This document shows, one piece after another, positions 24,800 through 33,207 of a DNA stretch of 64,000 nt. The stretch covers positions 62,001-126,000 of the forward strand of contig CAVQHY010000011.1 of the NCBI GenBank assembly GCA_963712465.1. The letters run 5' to 3'. The notes beneath the pieces were generated by a model. It had not been told where the DNA came from. It saw only the letters and a program-made list of their open reading frames with translations, and did not search any database. The position numbers and the translations under genes were made by a program. Position 1 is the stretch's first letter; each line of letters begins with the position of its first letter. This DNA is from CAVQHY01 sp963712465. Lineage in GTDB: Bacteria; Actinomycetota; Thermoleophilia; Gaiellales; Gaiellaceae.

Positions 24800-26455
24800 G
24801 TGCTCCTCCTCGTCGGCATCGCTCTTGTTGCCGGGATGGTCACGGCCGTGTCGCCCTGTGTCCTGCCCGTTCTCCCGATCGTCTTCGCCGGTGGAGCGAC
24901 CGGATCCGTGCGCCGGCCGTACGCGATCGTCGCTGGGCTGATCGCCAGCTTCACGGTCTTCACACTGACGGCCGCAACGATTCTCGGCGCGCTCGGGCTC
25001 CCCGACGACCTCCTCCGCTCGATCGCGATCGCGGTGGTGCTTCTGCTTGGGATCTCGCTCCTGTGGCCGCGTCTCGGCTCCCTCATGGAGCGGCCCTTCC
25101 TGCGCCTGGGGACGCGGGCGCCGGGCGATGTCGGCGGCGGGTTTCTCCTCGGCGTGAGCCTCGGACTTCTGTTCACGCCGTGCGCCGGTCCGGTGATCGC
25201 CGCAATCGCGACCCTTGCTGCAACTAAGAGCTGGACGCTCGACGCCGTGTTCGTAACGCTCGCCTATGCTCTGGGGGCCGGCATCGTGTTGCTCGGGCTC
25301 GTCGTCGCCGTCCGCCGCGGCCTCTCGCTGACGAGCGTCAGAGCGCACGCCGAGTCGATCCGCCGGGGGCTCGGTGCCCTCGTCGTCGCGATGGCCGTCC
25401 TGATGATCCTCGGGCTCGACACGCGCCTGGCGAGCCGGGTCCCCGGTTACACGCGAGCGCTTCAGGGGCTCGAAGAGAGCGCCGCGGCGAGGACAAGGAT
25501 CACCGGGCTCGTACAGGGAGAGAACCGGAACCCCGGAGAGGCGATCAGTGAAGGCGGGCTTGAGGACTTCGGCGCAGCTCCCGACTTCGTAGGCATCGAA
25601 GGTTGGCTCAACTCGAAGCCGTTGTCGCTTGCCTCTCTGCGGGGCAAGGTCGTCCTCGTCGACTTCTGGACGTACTCGTGCGTGAACTGCCTACGCACGC
25701 TCCCGTTCGTCAGGCGCTGGTACGAGACGTATGCGGACGACGGCCTCGTCGTCGTGGGCGTCCACACGCCAGAGTTCGTGTTCGAGCGCGACCCCGGCAA
25801 CGTGCGCAAGGCGGTTCGGAACCTCGACGTCGACTACCCCGTCGCGCTCGACTCGAACTACGAGACCTGGAACCGGTGGGGGAACCGCTACTGGCCCGCG
25901 AAGTACTTCATCGACCGCCGGGGTCGCGTCCGCTTCGCCCATTTCGGCGAGGGCGAGTACGAGCAGAGCGAACGGGTGATCAGAACGCTCCTCGCCGAGA
26001 AGAACCTGCCGCCACCCGTGTCGGTCTCGGTGCGCGATCTGACGCCGACGACGCCGCAGACGCCCGAGACCTATCTCGGCTACGAGCGGCTGACGAGCTA
26101 CGCGGGGTCCCCGATCCGCTCCCACCGGATGGCGCGGTACGAGATCCCCGCCTCGGTGCCCCAGAACGGGGTCGCGTACGGGGGCGTGTGGCGCATCGAG
26201 CCCGAGCGGATCGTCGCCGGCGAGAACGCCCGGATCCGCCTCGTCTACGTGGCCGGGAAGGTTCACCTCGTGCTCGGGACAGACTCGGGTCCCAAGCGCG
26301 TGAGGATCGTGCTCGACGGCAAGGCCGTCCGAACGGTTCGCGTCACGGACGATCGGCTCTACACGCTCGCCCAGACTCCGGACGACAGCGGGGAGCACGA
26401 CCTCTTGCTCGAGCTCGAGCCGGGCACGGAGGCGTACGCATTTACGTTCGGGTAA
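24800..26455 (+). CDS. dipZ: DipZ: CcdA-thioredoxin fusion for disulfide/cytochrome c biogenesis
   Basis: 551 residues, GTG start. Residues 1-210 are a CcdA/DsbD-like membrane domain with paired cysteines in AVSPCVLPVLP and LLFTPCAGPVIA. A TlpA-like thioredoxin domain follows with the CxxC YSCVNCLRTLP, WPAKYFIDRRGRVRFAHFGEG, then a ~150-residue C-terminal beta-domain. It moves electrons from the cytoplasm to exported thiol proteins. The 3' end is the attachment site of the element that follows: the current TAA stop is element-derived, and the pre-integration stop would be TAG at the same codon. Excision would place the DUF202 gene about 19 nt downstream. Confidence 0.93.
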   Translation: MLLLVGIALVAGMVTAVSPCVLPVLPIVFAGGATGSVRRPYAIVAGLIASFTVFTLTAATILGALGLPDDLLRSIAIAVVLLLGISLLWPRLGSLMERPFLRLGTRAPGDVGGGFLLGVSLGLLFTPCAGPVIAAIATLAATKSWTLDAVFVTLAYALGAGIVLLGLVVAVRRGLSLTSVRAHAESIRRGLGALVVAMAVLMILGLDTRLASRVPGYTRALQGLEESAAARTRITGLVQGENRNPGEAISEGGLEDFGAAPDFVGIEGWLNSKPLSLASLRGKVVLVDFWTYSCVNCLRTLPFVRRWYETYADDGLVVVGVHTPEFVFERDPGNVRKAVRNLDVDYPVALDSNYETWNRWGNRYWPAKYFIDRRGRVRFAHFGEGEYEQSERVIRTLLAEKNLPPPVSVSVRDLTPTTPQTPETYLGYERLTSYAGSPIRSHRMARYEIPASVPQNGVAYGGVWRIEPERIVAGENARIRLVYVAGKVHLVLGTDSGPKRVRIVLDGKAVRTVRVTDDRLYTLAQTPDDSGEHDLLLELEPGTEAYAFTFG

Positions 26456-28086
26456 TTCTCGACCGGGATAGCTACGCGGCGTAGAGCCACGTTCGGCTCG
26501 AAGGTTCGGCTTCCGGGTGCGGTGAGCAGGGCCGGGCTCTCGGAGGCGGTGGTGGCGTCGGCGAGGGCGTCCTGGCGGACGGTGGGGAGCAGGAACCAGC
26601 CGCCGTCGGCCTCCAGACTCCCGTCCGCGATGGTGTAAGTCGAGAGGAGCGTGAACGAGTCGAACAGCCGCATCACCGCGGCCCTGAACGCTTCGACCCC
26701 TTCGGCGTCTCTGATCTCGCCGACGATCGCGGCGCGGATCGACGCGAGCCGCTCCGTAACGGACTCCTCGGCGACGAGACTCGCGTGCGACGTGAGGATC
26801 TCCCGTTCGTGCTCCCTGTACCTCGCGGCCTCCGCGGTCGCCGCCGCCTGCTCCGCTTCTAGCTCGGCGCGTTGGTCGGCCCAATCGGCCGGGTCGAGCT
26901 TCCCGTCCTGGTAGTCGCGCCGGACGCGGCCTAGGCGGGAGGCTGCGGTCATCTCGTCGCCCGCGGCACCCTGGGCGAGCGCCCGGACTTCGGCTAGCTC
27001 CAGGTCGATTCGGACGGTGACCTCTTCGACCATCGCGGCCACGTCGAGGCCCGCCCTCCGGAAGTAGCTGTACGCCGCCCGGTCGATCGCCTCACGGGGG
27101 ACGGGAGGCTGGTCGCACCGGAGCGGATCACGCGTGTGTTCGTGGCACTGGTAGGCGTCGAAGGTGCGGCCCCCGGTACGGACGATCATCTTCCCGTCGC
27201 AGCGGCCACATCGGAGCAGGCCGCGGAGGGCGAACAGGCGGCTCGGCCTCCCGCGCGACCCGCCCGGCGAGCTGCTCGTCGCCTCCAGGAGGCTCGCGAC
27301 CGCCGACCACTCCGCCTCCGTGACAAGCGGCCGATGCTGCCCGGCGAACGTCTCGCCTTTCAGCCTCGTCCGCCCGATGTACGTCTCGTTCCGCAGGATC
27401 CGGCCGATGGTGCTCTGATGCCAGCCTCCCTTGCCGCGCGGCGGCTTTACGTCCTCGCGGGTGAGGTCGCGGGCGATCCCAAGCTGGGACTTCCCGGCTG
27501 CGAACTCCCGGAAGACCCGGCTGACGATCACCGCCTCGTCCGGGACGGGCTGGAGCCTCCCCTTGTCGAAGGCGTACCCGTACGTTCGCGGGCCGCCGTG
27601 CGAGCCTCCGGCTCGCGCTCGGGCAGACGCGGCCCCCGAGATCCGCTCGGCTATCTGCTCGCGCTCCCATTCGGCGAGGATCGCGAGGAGCTTCGGCATC
27701 ATCCGGCCCGTTGTCGTGGACGTATCGAATCCGTCGAGGATCGAGACAAGCTCGACGCCGTGCCGCTGGAACTCCTCGAAGAGGCCGAGCAAGTGTCGGG
27801 CGTTCCGGCCGATCCGGTCGAGCTTCAAGATCACGACGCGATCGAGGTCGGGGAGGGCGGCGAGGAGCCGGTCGAGTTCGGGTCGGCTCTCCTTCGTCCC
27901 GGAGACGCCCCCATCGACGTAGACGTTGTCGAGCGTCCAGCCGTGCGCGTCGCAGTAGGCCCGGATCTTCGCCTCCTGCTCATCGAGGCTCCAGCCCTTG
28001 TCCGCCTGCGCGGCGGTCGAGACGCGCGCGTAACCCGCCGCGCGGATCGCCGGTTCGGTCGGCTCGATGTTAGGCTCGAGTTGCAT
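26359..28086 (-). CDS. Large serine recombinase (integrase)
   Basis: 575 residues in the integrated form. Resolvase domain with nucleophile Ser23 in GYARVSTAAQADKGWSLDEQ, ILKLDRIGRNARHLLGLFEE; recombinase domain (YGYAFDKGRLQPVPDEAVIV, ILRNETYIGRTRLKG); zinc ribbon (LLRCGRCDGKM, then HEHTRDPLRC) and a long coiled coil. ATG with AGGAGGTGA upstream. It overlaps dipZ by 97 bp antisense: the last 31 residues are encoded by host dipZ DNA. In the excised circle the same frame would instead continue through 36098-36000, giving a different 32-residue tail. Confidence 0.95.
   Translation of the reverse strand: MQLEPNIEPTEPAIRAAGYARVSTAAQADKGWSLDEQEAKIRAYCDAHGWTLDNVYVDGGVSGTKESRPELDRLLAALPDLDRVVILKLDRIGRNARHLLGLFEEFQRHGVELVSILDGFDTSTTTGRMMPKLLAILAEWEREQIAERISGAASARARAGGSHGGPRTYGYAFDKGRLQPVPDEAVIVSRVFREFAAGKSQLGIARDLTREDVKPPRGKGGWHQSTIGRILRNETYIGRTRLKGETFAGQHRPLVTEAEWSAVASLLEATSSSPGGSRGRPSRLFALRGLLRCGRCDGKMIVRTGGRTFDAYQCHEHTRDPLRCDQPPVPREAIDRAAYSYFRRAGLDVAAMVEEVTVRIDLELAEVRALAQGAAGDEMTAASRLGRVRRDYQDGKLDPADWADQRAELEAEQAAATAEAARYREHEREILTSHASLVAEESVTERLASIRAAIVGEIRDAEGVEAFRAAVMRLFDSFTLLSTYTIADGSLEADGGWFLLPTVRQDALADATTASESPALLTAPGSRTFEPNVALRRVAIPVENYPNVNAYASVPGSSSSKRSCSPLSSGVWASV
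26438..26454. other. attL: left attachment sequence in dipZ 3' end
   Basis: GCATTTACGTTCGGGTA. The last codons of dipZ read through it (A-F-T-F-G then stop). It matches 36082-36098 at 15 of 17 positions, with an identical 10-bp core CGTTCGGGTA. Confidence 0.8.
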
Positions 28087-28252
28087 CAGGACTCACCTCC
28101 TGGTTTGCCATGGCCCCGGACGTATCCAGCGTCGCGGGGCCGATCTTCGGCCTCGTCGGCCTCGCCCGGATCGTACTCGCCCTGCCCGCGTCGGCGTCCG
28201 GCGCGAGCAGGCTTCCGTGCCTGAGCGTCCTTCCTTCGGGCGTCTCCGTCAT
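28070..28252 (-). CDS. Small protein overlapping the recombinase start; candidate directionality factor
   Basis: 60 residues beginning MTETPEGRTLRHGSLL, with a strong ribosome site (GAAGGAGGAG, 4 nt before ATG). It overlaps the recombinase start by 17 nt, so the two are co-expressed. No domain is recognised. Recombination directionality factors of phiRv1-like elements are small proteins encoded near the integrase, so this is one candidate; the HTH-like protein at 31564-31941 is another. Confidence 0.55.
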   Translation of the reverse strand: MTETPEGRTLRHGSLLAPDADAGRASTIRARPTRPKIGPATLDTSGAMANQEVSPDATRA

Positions 28253-28348
28253 GGTGCTCCTCCTTCTCCGGGATCCCCCGGCGTCGGTTGGTCGGTCGTG
28301 TCGCCGCGAGCTTCGAGGGACTCGCGAGGGTCGTGGAATAGGGGAACG

Positions 28349-29620
28349 TCAGGCACCTGGGACTCCCTCCGGTCCGGAGCCGGGGCCGTTGTCCGAGACG
28401 ACGGCGGCGCCTTGTCGTTCCGATATTGACTCTAAAGCTCTGGAGAGAGATATAGGGGTAGCGTCGATTTCGGAATCACAAGCCGCCCAGAGCTTCCGCG
28501 CCCGCCTCGTAAGCGTCCACGCGGCTGCCCTCGTCCCCGCTGCGTCGGTGGCTCTGACCGCGATGCCATGCGCGGCGAGGTCTTCCAGCGCCCGCTTGGC
28601 CGTCGAATCCGGATAGCCGATCTCGCCCGCGATCCGTGGCATCCCGATCGGCTCCTCGGATGCTCGAAGCTTGACCATGACGGCGAACCTCGAGGCGGGG
28701 ATGCTGTCCAACGCGGCCTTCCTCACGACCCGCCATGCGTCGTCTCGGCTCGCTCCGATCGAGTCGAGTCCGGCGAGGAGACGTTCCAGTTGCAGGACGA
28801 GCCTCGTCGGGACTTCGGAGTCGGGGATGAGTTCGATCTCGCGCGAGTAGCTGTCGCGCTCGACGGCGCTTCGCGATCGGGCGGCGAGTTCGGCGAGCGA
28901 GACGAGTAGCTCCCTCTCGGCCTCCGTCGTGGGCCTCGGCTGCGCCCGGCTCGCGAGTACCTGGCCGACGGCGGCGGCAAGCTCGACCTGCATCTCCCGC
29001 TCACGTCCGGCGTGTCGGAGCGCGCCTCGCGCGGCTGCTGTCGGGTCTGTCTCGGGGAGCCGGTAGAGGAGGAACCGCTCGCCCATCGCGCCCATCACCG
29101 CGTGGTGGCGGTCGATCGTCGGTGTGCATCCCGCGACGAAGCCGACCTTCCCCGACCATGAGTACGTCTTCCCGCCGTCCGTGCCCATGAGCCGCGTCCA
29201 GGCTCCGTCGTACACCTCGCGAAGGGCGGCGAGCGTCGCGGTACGAGACTCGCCTCGCATGCTGAGAACGCTGCCGAAGTCCTTGGCGGCGATGATCCCG
29301 AAGTCCCCAATCTGGCGGAGGAGGCCGCCGTGAGCGCCGGACGTCTTCTCCCTCTGCGGCGTCGCCGAGAGGAGTGCGGCCTCCGTGATCGTGGCTGCCG
29401 GATGGACGTTCGGAAGTCCGTTGAGCGAGATGATGATCTCGGACTTCCCTCCTCCGGGCGGGCCGACGAGGAGGATCCAGACGGCGTTCCCTGGCAGGTG
29501 GTTAGCGGCGACCGCCCCGAGCGTCGCGTACAGCGCGCCGGGGTCGGGCAGGTACAGCCACCTCTCGAACGTCGCGACGGCGGCGGAGAGGTAGCCGCAT
29601 ACGATCGGCTGACCGTTCAC
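28349..29620 (-). CDS. P-loop AAA+ ATPase with C-terminal winged helix (replication protein candidate)
   Basis: 423 residues. Walker A GPPGGGKSE at residues 53-61 in ILLVGPPGGGKSEIIISL; the probable Walker B/sensor region contains GIIAAKDFGSVLSM, and ALREVYDGAWTRLMG with KVGFVAGCTPTIDRH and MGERFLLYRLP follows, as in phage-type DNA helicase/MCM-like AAA+ proteins. The C-terminal ~100 residues look like a winged helix (PIGMPRIAGEIGYPDSTAKRA). GTG start overlaps the upstream stop by 4 nt. It is the only plausible replication enzyme of the element. Confidence 0.78.
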   Translation of the reverse strand: MNGQPIVCGYLSAAVATFERWLYLPDPGALYATLGAVAANHLPGNAVWILLVGPPGGGKSEIIISLNGLPNVHPAATITEAALLSATPQREKTSGAHGGLLRQIGDFGIIAAKDFGSVLSMRGESRTATLAALREVYDGAWTRLMGTDGGKTYSWSGKVGFVAGCTPTIDRHHAVMGAMGERFLLYRLPETDPTAAARGALRHAGREREMQVELAAAVGQVLASRAQPRPTTEAERELLVSLAELAARSRSAVERDSYSREIELIPDSEVPTRLVLQLERLLAGLDSIGASRDDAWRVVRKAALDSIPASRFAVMVKLRASEEPIGMPRIAGEIGYPDSTAKRALEDLAAHGIAVRATDAAGTRAAAWTLTRRARKLWAACDSEIDATPISLSRALESISERQGAAVVSDNGPGSGPEGVPGA

Positions 29621-29967
29621 CGCACACCCCCTCGGGCGGCGGCGTCTAGATCAGGTGGCGGTGGTTCTGAGCCGTCGGCCCCGGATGATCGGCCGGGCGA
29701 ACGTGCTCGAGTGCGACGGACGAGGCGACGGCTCCGACGCCTGGAGGATCGAACCGGGCGTCGGTCGGGCAGGGGCCGTGCCGGGAGCGCGAGCCGGTGC
29801 GTCTCGACTCGCCGCTCGATCCGTGCGACGAGGGGGAGCATCGCGACGCGAGGAGGTTCTCCGCGGTCGCGGCGTTTCGACTCGCTGACGAGCAGGGCGA
29901 CATCCGCGCGGATCCGACGGTCGCCGATCGCGGCTTCGATCTCTGGAGGTGTGGCCGTCCTGCTCAC
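29617..29967 (-). CDS. Small basic protein coupled to the AAA+ ATPase
   Basis: 116 residues, GTG start. The N-terminal half is helical (PPEIEAAIGDRRIRADVALL), the C-terminal half is Arg/Pro-rich and probably disordered. The stop overlaps the ATPase start (GTGA), so it is translationally coupled. No family recognised; a DNA-binding accessory role is inference. Confidence 0.55.
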   Translation of the reverse strand: MSRTATPPEIEAAIGDRRIRADVALLVSESKRRDRGEPPRVAMLPLVARIERRVETHRLALPARPLPDRRPVRSSRRRSRRLVRRTRARSPGRSSGADGSEPPPPDLDAAARGGVR

Positions 29968-30194
29968 GGCTGCCTTTCTCGGGTTGAGGGGATCGGGTCG
30001 GCTTCCAGCCTACGGAGGCCTGCGGACGGATCGTCGATCGGTCGCAGCGTCCGATCCCGGAAATGCGACGGGCCGCCCGAGCAGGGGGCGACCCGTACGC
30101 GACCCGATCTCAATGCCCAACGAGAAGGCGAAGTTCACACTACAGAAGCGGCCGGAGGACGCCCTCGATTACGCGAAGGCGAAAATCCGAGCGG

Positions 30195-30222
30195 TTGACG
30201 GTTGTAGGTTGCACGATAGACT
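30195..30222 (+). promoter_or_regulatory. Promoter of the dimeric-barrel cargo gene
   Basis: TTGACG (30195-30200), 16-nt spacer, TAGACT (30217-30222), 34 nt before the ATG at 30257. It is the best promoter in the 289-bp gap between the divergent genes at 29967 and 30257. Confidence 0.45.
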
Positions 30223-30256
30223 CGCGCCGGTTCGCACCAACCCGAGAGGAGAAGGC

Positions 30257-30559
30257 ATGATCGGAGTCATCGTCACCATCGGCCCCGGTAACGATCTGAA
30301 CCGCGAACGCGCCACAGCGGTCGCTGAACAGGAAGGGTCTAAGTTCGAGGGTATGGACGGCCTGCAAAGCAAGGTCTTCATGTGGAACGACGAGACCGGG
30401 ACGGTCACCAACACGTACGTCTGGGATTCAGAGTCAGCCGCCCGCGCTTTCTTTACGCCGGAGCTGAAGGCGAAGGTCATCGAGCTCTATGGCGTCGAGC
30501 CGAAGGTGCAGTTTGCCGAGGTGTCGGCGCTCGTCGACAACCGGGTCGCCGCGGCCTAG
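30257..30559 (+). CDS. YdhR-like/dimeric alpha-beta barrel protein (cargo)
   Basis: 100 residues starting MIGVIVTIGPGNDLNRERAT, with a strong AGAGGAGAAG ribosome site. The fold pattern matches the dimeric alpha-beta barrel family: an N-terminal strand, FEGMDGLQSKVFMWND, then NTYVWDSESAARAFF as in YdhR-like putative monooxygenases. It faces away from the phage-like genes and looks like a metabolic cargo gene. It ends one base before the convergent zinc-ribbon gene. Confidence 0.68.
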   Translation: MIGVIVTIGPGNDLNRERATAVAEQEGSKFEGMDGLQSKVFMWNDETGTVTNTYVWDSESAARAFFTPELKAKVIELYGVEPKVQFAEVSALVDNRVAAA

Positions 30560-30910
30560 CTAGACGGCCTCGGCCTTCGCCCTCGCCCGGTCGCGGTCAT
30601 GGCGTAGCCGATCGCGGCAACGCTGCGAACACGTCTTCCGGTCAGAGCGCGTCGCCCTCCAGCGGTTCGTCACACCTGGCAACGGTGTTCCACAGACCAG
30701 GCACGATCGCTCGGAAGGCGGCGGGTCGAAGTCGCCGAGCAGCGCCTCGGCCGCCGCCAGGATCTCGGGCAGGTCGGCCTCGTCGAAGGCGGCGATCTCC
30801 GCGGCCGTCGGCGTGTACTCGTCGGTGTCGTCGGCCTCGTCGGCGGCGAAGTCGTCCGGGGCGTCCAACGGGTCATAGGTGCTCGCCGAGGCAACGTCGT
30901 CGGCGCGCAT
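30560..30910 (-). CDS. Acidic protein with C-terminal zinc ribbon
   Basis: 116 residues (TTG at 30913 would add one). The first ~65 residues are strongly acidic (DFAADEADDTDEYTPTAAEI); the C-terminus carries SCLVCGTPLPGVTNRWRATR followed by TCSQRCRDRLRHDRDRAR, a C-x2-C ... C-x3-C ribbon with a basic helix. The same ribbon-plus-basic-helix form occurs at 33583-33798 and in the protein at the left window edge. Probably nucleic-acid binding. Confidence 0.65.
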   Translation of the reverse strand: MRADDVASASTYDPLDAPDDFAADEADDTDEYTPTAAEIAAFDEADLPEILAAAEALLGDFDPPPSERSCLVCGTPLPGVTNRWRATRSDRKTCSQRCRDRLRHDRDRARAKAEAV

Positions 30911-31086
30911 CAATGGTGGGATCCCGGCTCAGAGGCCGTTGTCACCGCTGCCACCGCTGCCATCACCGCTTGCTCAACTTGGCCACAAAATCCCCGCCAA
31001 CTAGAGGCCACCGGCGATGACGGGTTCTAAGGGTCTGGAGCCGCGGCGTAGCTATTTCCATGACCCCGTCGCCTCGTTGGGCAACG
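30911..31086. other. 176-bp gap inside the element
   Basis: Contains a minus-strand 32-codon frame (MEIATPRLQTLRTRHRR...) and CCACCGCTGCC-type triplet repeats near 30940-30970. I see no convincing gene, promoter or structured RNA here. Confidence 0.4.
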
Positions 31087-31563
31087 TCATGCCGCATCGA
31101 GCGTCGGCCGTTCGTACACGTCGTCGCCCTCGATCGGGCCGTCGTCTCCGGCCTTGCGCCACTGAGCGGGGATCGAGGCGAACGGGTCGCCGTCGTCTGC
31201 TCCGTCGGCACCGATGGTCGGCCTCGGTGCCCTGCTCGCGGGTTCCGTCTCGATCAGCCGGGCAGGCTCGACAGCGTGGATGAACGCTGTCCCGAGATGC
31301 CCCGTCCTGCCTGGGGCGAAGCCGAACGCGACAGCCTTCTCGCCCTTGCCGATCCGCTCACCGCACTCGCGACATCTCGCACGGCCTGACACGCCTTCGC
31401 TCAGGCTGATCGGGAGGTAGAACTCGAGGCCCTGCTCCAGCGTGAGCACGGCGCGGTCGTACTCAGCCTTCTGCCCTGGCCGTATCTGTCCTCGGATCGA
31501 CGTCCTCGGAGCGCCTCGGCCTCCGAGACGTCGATCCGAAGGACGGATACGGCCACCGCACAC
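31087..31563 (-). CDS. Hypothetical protein with CxxC half-ribbon
   Basis: 158 residues if translation starts at the GTG directly after the upstream stop. The convincing part is from about residue 39: VLTLEQGLEFYLPISLSEG, then RARCRECGERIGKGEKAVAF and GTAFIHAVEPARLIE, a CxxC motif followed by a beta-rich segment. A GTG at 31449 would start just there. The first 35 codons coincide with a very long hairpin (31478-31554), so they may be a structured leader rather than protein. The acidic tail has no recognised domain. Confidence 0.6.
   Translation of the reverse strand: MCGGRIRPSDRRLGGRGAPRTSIRGQIRPGQKAEYDRAVLTLEQGLEFYLPISLSEGVSGRARCRECGERIGKGEKAVAFGFAPGRTGHLGTAFIHAVEPARLIETEPASRAPRPTIGADGADDGDPFASIPAQWRKAGDDGPIEGDDVYERPTLDAA
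31478..31554. repeat. Long inverted repeat (34-nt arms)
   Basis: Left arm 31478-31511 and right arm 31521-31554 are near-perfect reverse complements (one substitution and two single-base bulges) around a 9-nt loop. Outer ends are GGCCGTATC and GATACGGCC; inner ends CTCGGAG and CTCCGAG. It is the strongest secondary structure in the element and lies between the HTH-like gene and the CxxC gene. Confidence 0.75.
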
Positions 31564-31941
31564 CTACCGCTCGATCGGCATCGAGGCCATGCCGACGGTG
31601 ACCGAGACAACGGCAGGCCGGACCGCCAAAAAGCCGTGTTCGACGTGGCATTCGAGGAGGCCGCGGTGGAGCATGTCGAGCACCTCGTCCTCCGAGACGC
31701 CCTGTACCTTGGCGGCCTCGGCGATCGGGAGGAAGCCGTCGCCCTCCTGGCCGATCACGTCCTCCGGCCTCCAGCCGGGAGGGAGCGAGGAGAGCGTGGA
31801 GCGGGAGGACAGGGACTCCGTGAGGATCCGCTGGTGCCTCTCCCGCTCGGCTCTGTGGAGGAGACTCTCGAACCCCGACCCCCGAACCTCGGGCCGTCGC
31901 TCCCGTCCGGGGAGGAGCCGTCGAAGCTGGATCGACCGCAT
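31564..31941 (-). CDS. Protein with C-terminal MerR/excisionase-like helix-turn-helix
   Basis: 125 residues from an ATG 4 nt after the capsid gene stop. The C-terminal part, GFLPIAEAAKVQGVSEDEVL then DMLHRGLLECHVEHGFLAVR, has the helix-turn-helix pattern of excisionase/MerR-like DNA-binding proteins. The N-terminal half is Arg/Ser-rich and unassigned. Co-translation with the capsid protein is likely. It is a candidate recombination directionality factor or late regulator. Confidence 0.6.
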   Translation of the reverse strand: MRSIQLRRLLPGRERRPEVRGSGFESLLHRAERERHQRILTESLSSRSTLSSLPPGWRPEDVIGQEGDGFLPIAEAAKVQGVSEDEVLDMLHRGLLECHVEHGFLAVRPAVVSVTVGMASMPIER

Positions 31942-31945
31942 CGCC

Positions 31946-33139
31946 CTACAGGCCGGTGACCGTGCAGAACGCGGTGGGACGCTCGACGCCGAAGCCGATC
32001 CTCGACTCGCCACGGAAACGAAGCTGGTTGCGCGAGAACAGGTCGGTGTCGGCGGTGTCGGAGATCCCGCTCTCGGTGAAGCTCACCCTGGCCTGCTCGC
32101 GATCCGCGACGAAGGACTTGGTGAAGTCGCCGACGAGGCCGGTGCCCTGGGCGATCACGGGACTCGTTACGACGGGGAGGCCGTGAAGCGTCTCCGCGTC
32201 CTCGGCCGTAACGGACGAGGTCACGTAGAGGCCGTTCGTGTCCTTCAAGAGCCGGACCGATTGCCAGTCGGTCGGATGTAGCACGATCGCCGTGGCGGCG
32301 AAGAACGCCAACCGGAGCTTCGTGATCGCCTTGTAGATCGCGTCCGGCCTGGTGTCGCCGCCGAGCGCCTGGGTCTGGATCCCGACCGTGTTGAGGATCC
32401 CCCGGAGGTTCGGCGGTGTGCCGTTCCCGTTGATGATCTGGTTCTCCTCCGCGAGGAGGACGCCGAGGCGAAGCTGGTTGTCGATGAACGCGGCGAGCGC
32501 GTCGAAGTCCATCAGGATCGCCCGGTCGATCCCTTCGGAGACATGGGCGATCGTCCGGACAAGCTCCTCGACCCGCTCGACGGTGATGACGCTGGTCGGC
32601 TTGACCGCTCCGGTTGCGACGGGGGCGGCGTTGTTCGTCATGACGGTCTGGCGGACGTACTGGACGTTGTCGGAGTCCGTTGTCCGGACGGGAATCAGGC
32701 TCCTCACGAACAGTTGCCGGGCGGGTAGCTCCCGGATCAGCGGGTCGAAGAAGCGGGGTGCCGCGGTGGATCCCGAGGTGGCGTCGAACGCCTTGGCGGA
32801 GCCGTTGCCCTGTTCGAGCATCCGCTTCACGAACTCGGCTCCGAGGGAGGGCATCTGCCCTGGGACACGGTGCTTCGTCCCGCCCCTGGCGGACTCAAGC
32901 TCGGCGACGTAGGTTCGCTGGGCCGTCTCGGCCTCGGTCGCCGCCGCCTCGTACGCCTCATGGAGCGCCTTGAGTTCGCCGACAAGCTCGGCTCCGGGAT
33001 CGCCCTTTGTGTTGAGCTTCCCCTCCTGGATCGCCTTCGTCCGGGCCTCCTCGAACGCGGCCCATGCCAGCTTCGCCCGTCCGTCGGCGTCGTTGGCCTT
33101 GACGCGGAGGGGGTCTTCCTCGTACAGGGGGTTCGACAT
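31946..33139 (-). CDS. HK97-family phage major capsid protein
   Basis: 397 residues. The first ~95 are a helical delta/scaffold-like domain (AWAAFEEARTKAIQEGKL, LKALHEAYEAAATEAETAQ). The HK97-fold body follows: IRELPARQLFVRSLIPVRTT, VERVEELVRTIAHVSEGIDR, LLAEENQIINGNGTPPNLRG, IVLHPTDWQSVRLLKD and LFSRNQLRFRGESRIGFGV. Length and motif order match full-size capsid proteins. ATG preceded by AAGGAG. No protease or portal gene is adjacent, so either those functions come from a helper phage or the gene is a relic. Sequence is intact, without frameshifts. Confidence 0.93.
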   Translation of the reverse strand: MSNPLYEEDPLRVKANDADGRAKLAWAAFEEARTKAIQEGKLNTKGDPGAELVGELKALHEAYEAAATEAETAQRTYVAELESARGGTKHRVPGQMPSLGAEFVKRMLEQGNGSAKAFDATSGSTAAPRFFDPLIRELPARQLFVRSLIPVRTTDSDNVQYVRQTVMTNNAAPVATGAVKPTSVITVERVEELVRTIAHVSEGIDRAILMDFDALAAFIDNQLRLGVLLAEENQIINGNGTPPNLRGILNTVGIQTQALGGDTRPDAIYKAITKLRLAFFAATAIVLHPTDWQSVRLLKDTNGLYVTSSVTAEDAETLHGLPVVTSPVIAQGTGLVGDFTKSFVADREQARVSFTESGISDTADTDLFSRNQLRFRGESRIGFGVERPTAFCTVTGL

Positions 33140-33207
33140 CTCGGGTGCTCCTTCGTCGTCGTCGGCTGTCTCCGTTCAATGGTGAGGCAACAGCCGAAAG
33201 TTGTGTT

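Noticed and set aside
22255..25176. 973-residue minus-strand open frame across the helicase and dipZ
   Set aside because: Antisense shadow of two genes with clear motifs; composition is Arg/Pro-rich and no domain is visible.
30963..31211. 82-codon minus-strand frame in the element
   Set aside because: Mostly overlaps the 3' end of the CxxC gene in another frame; no ribosome site and Arg/Thr-rich composition.
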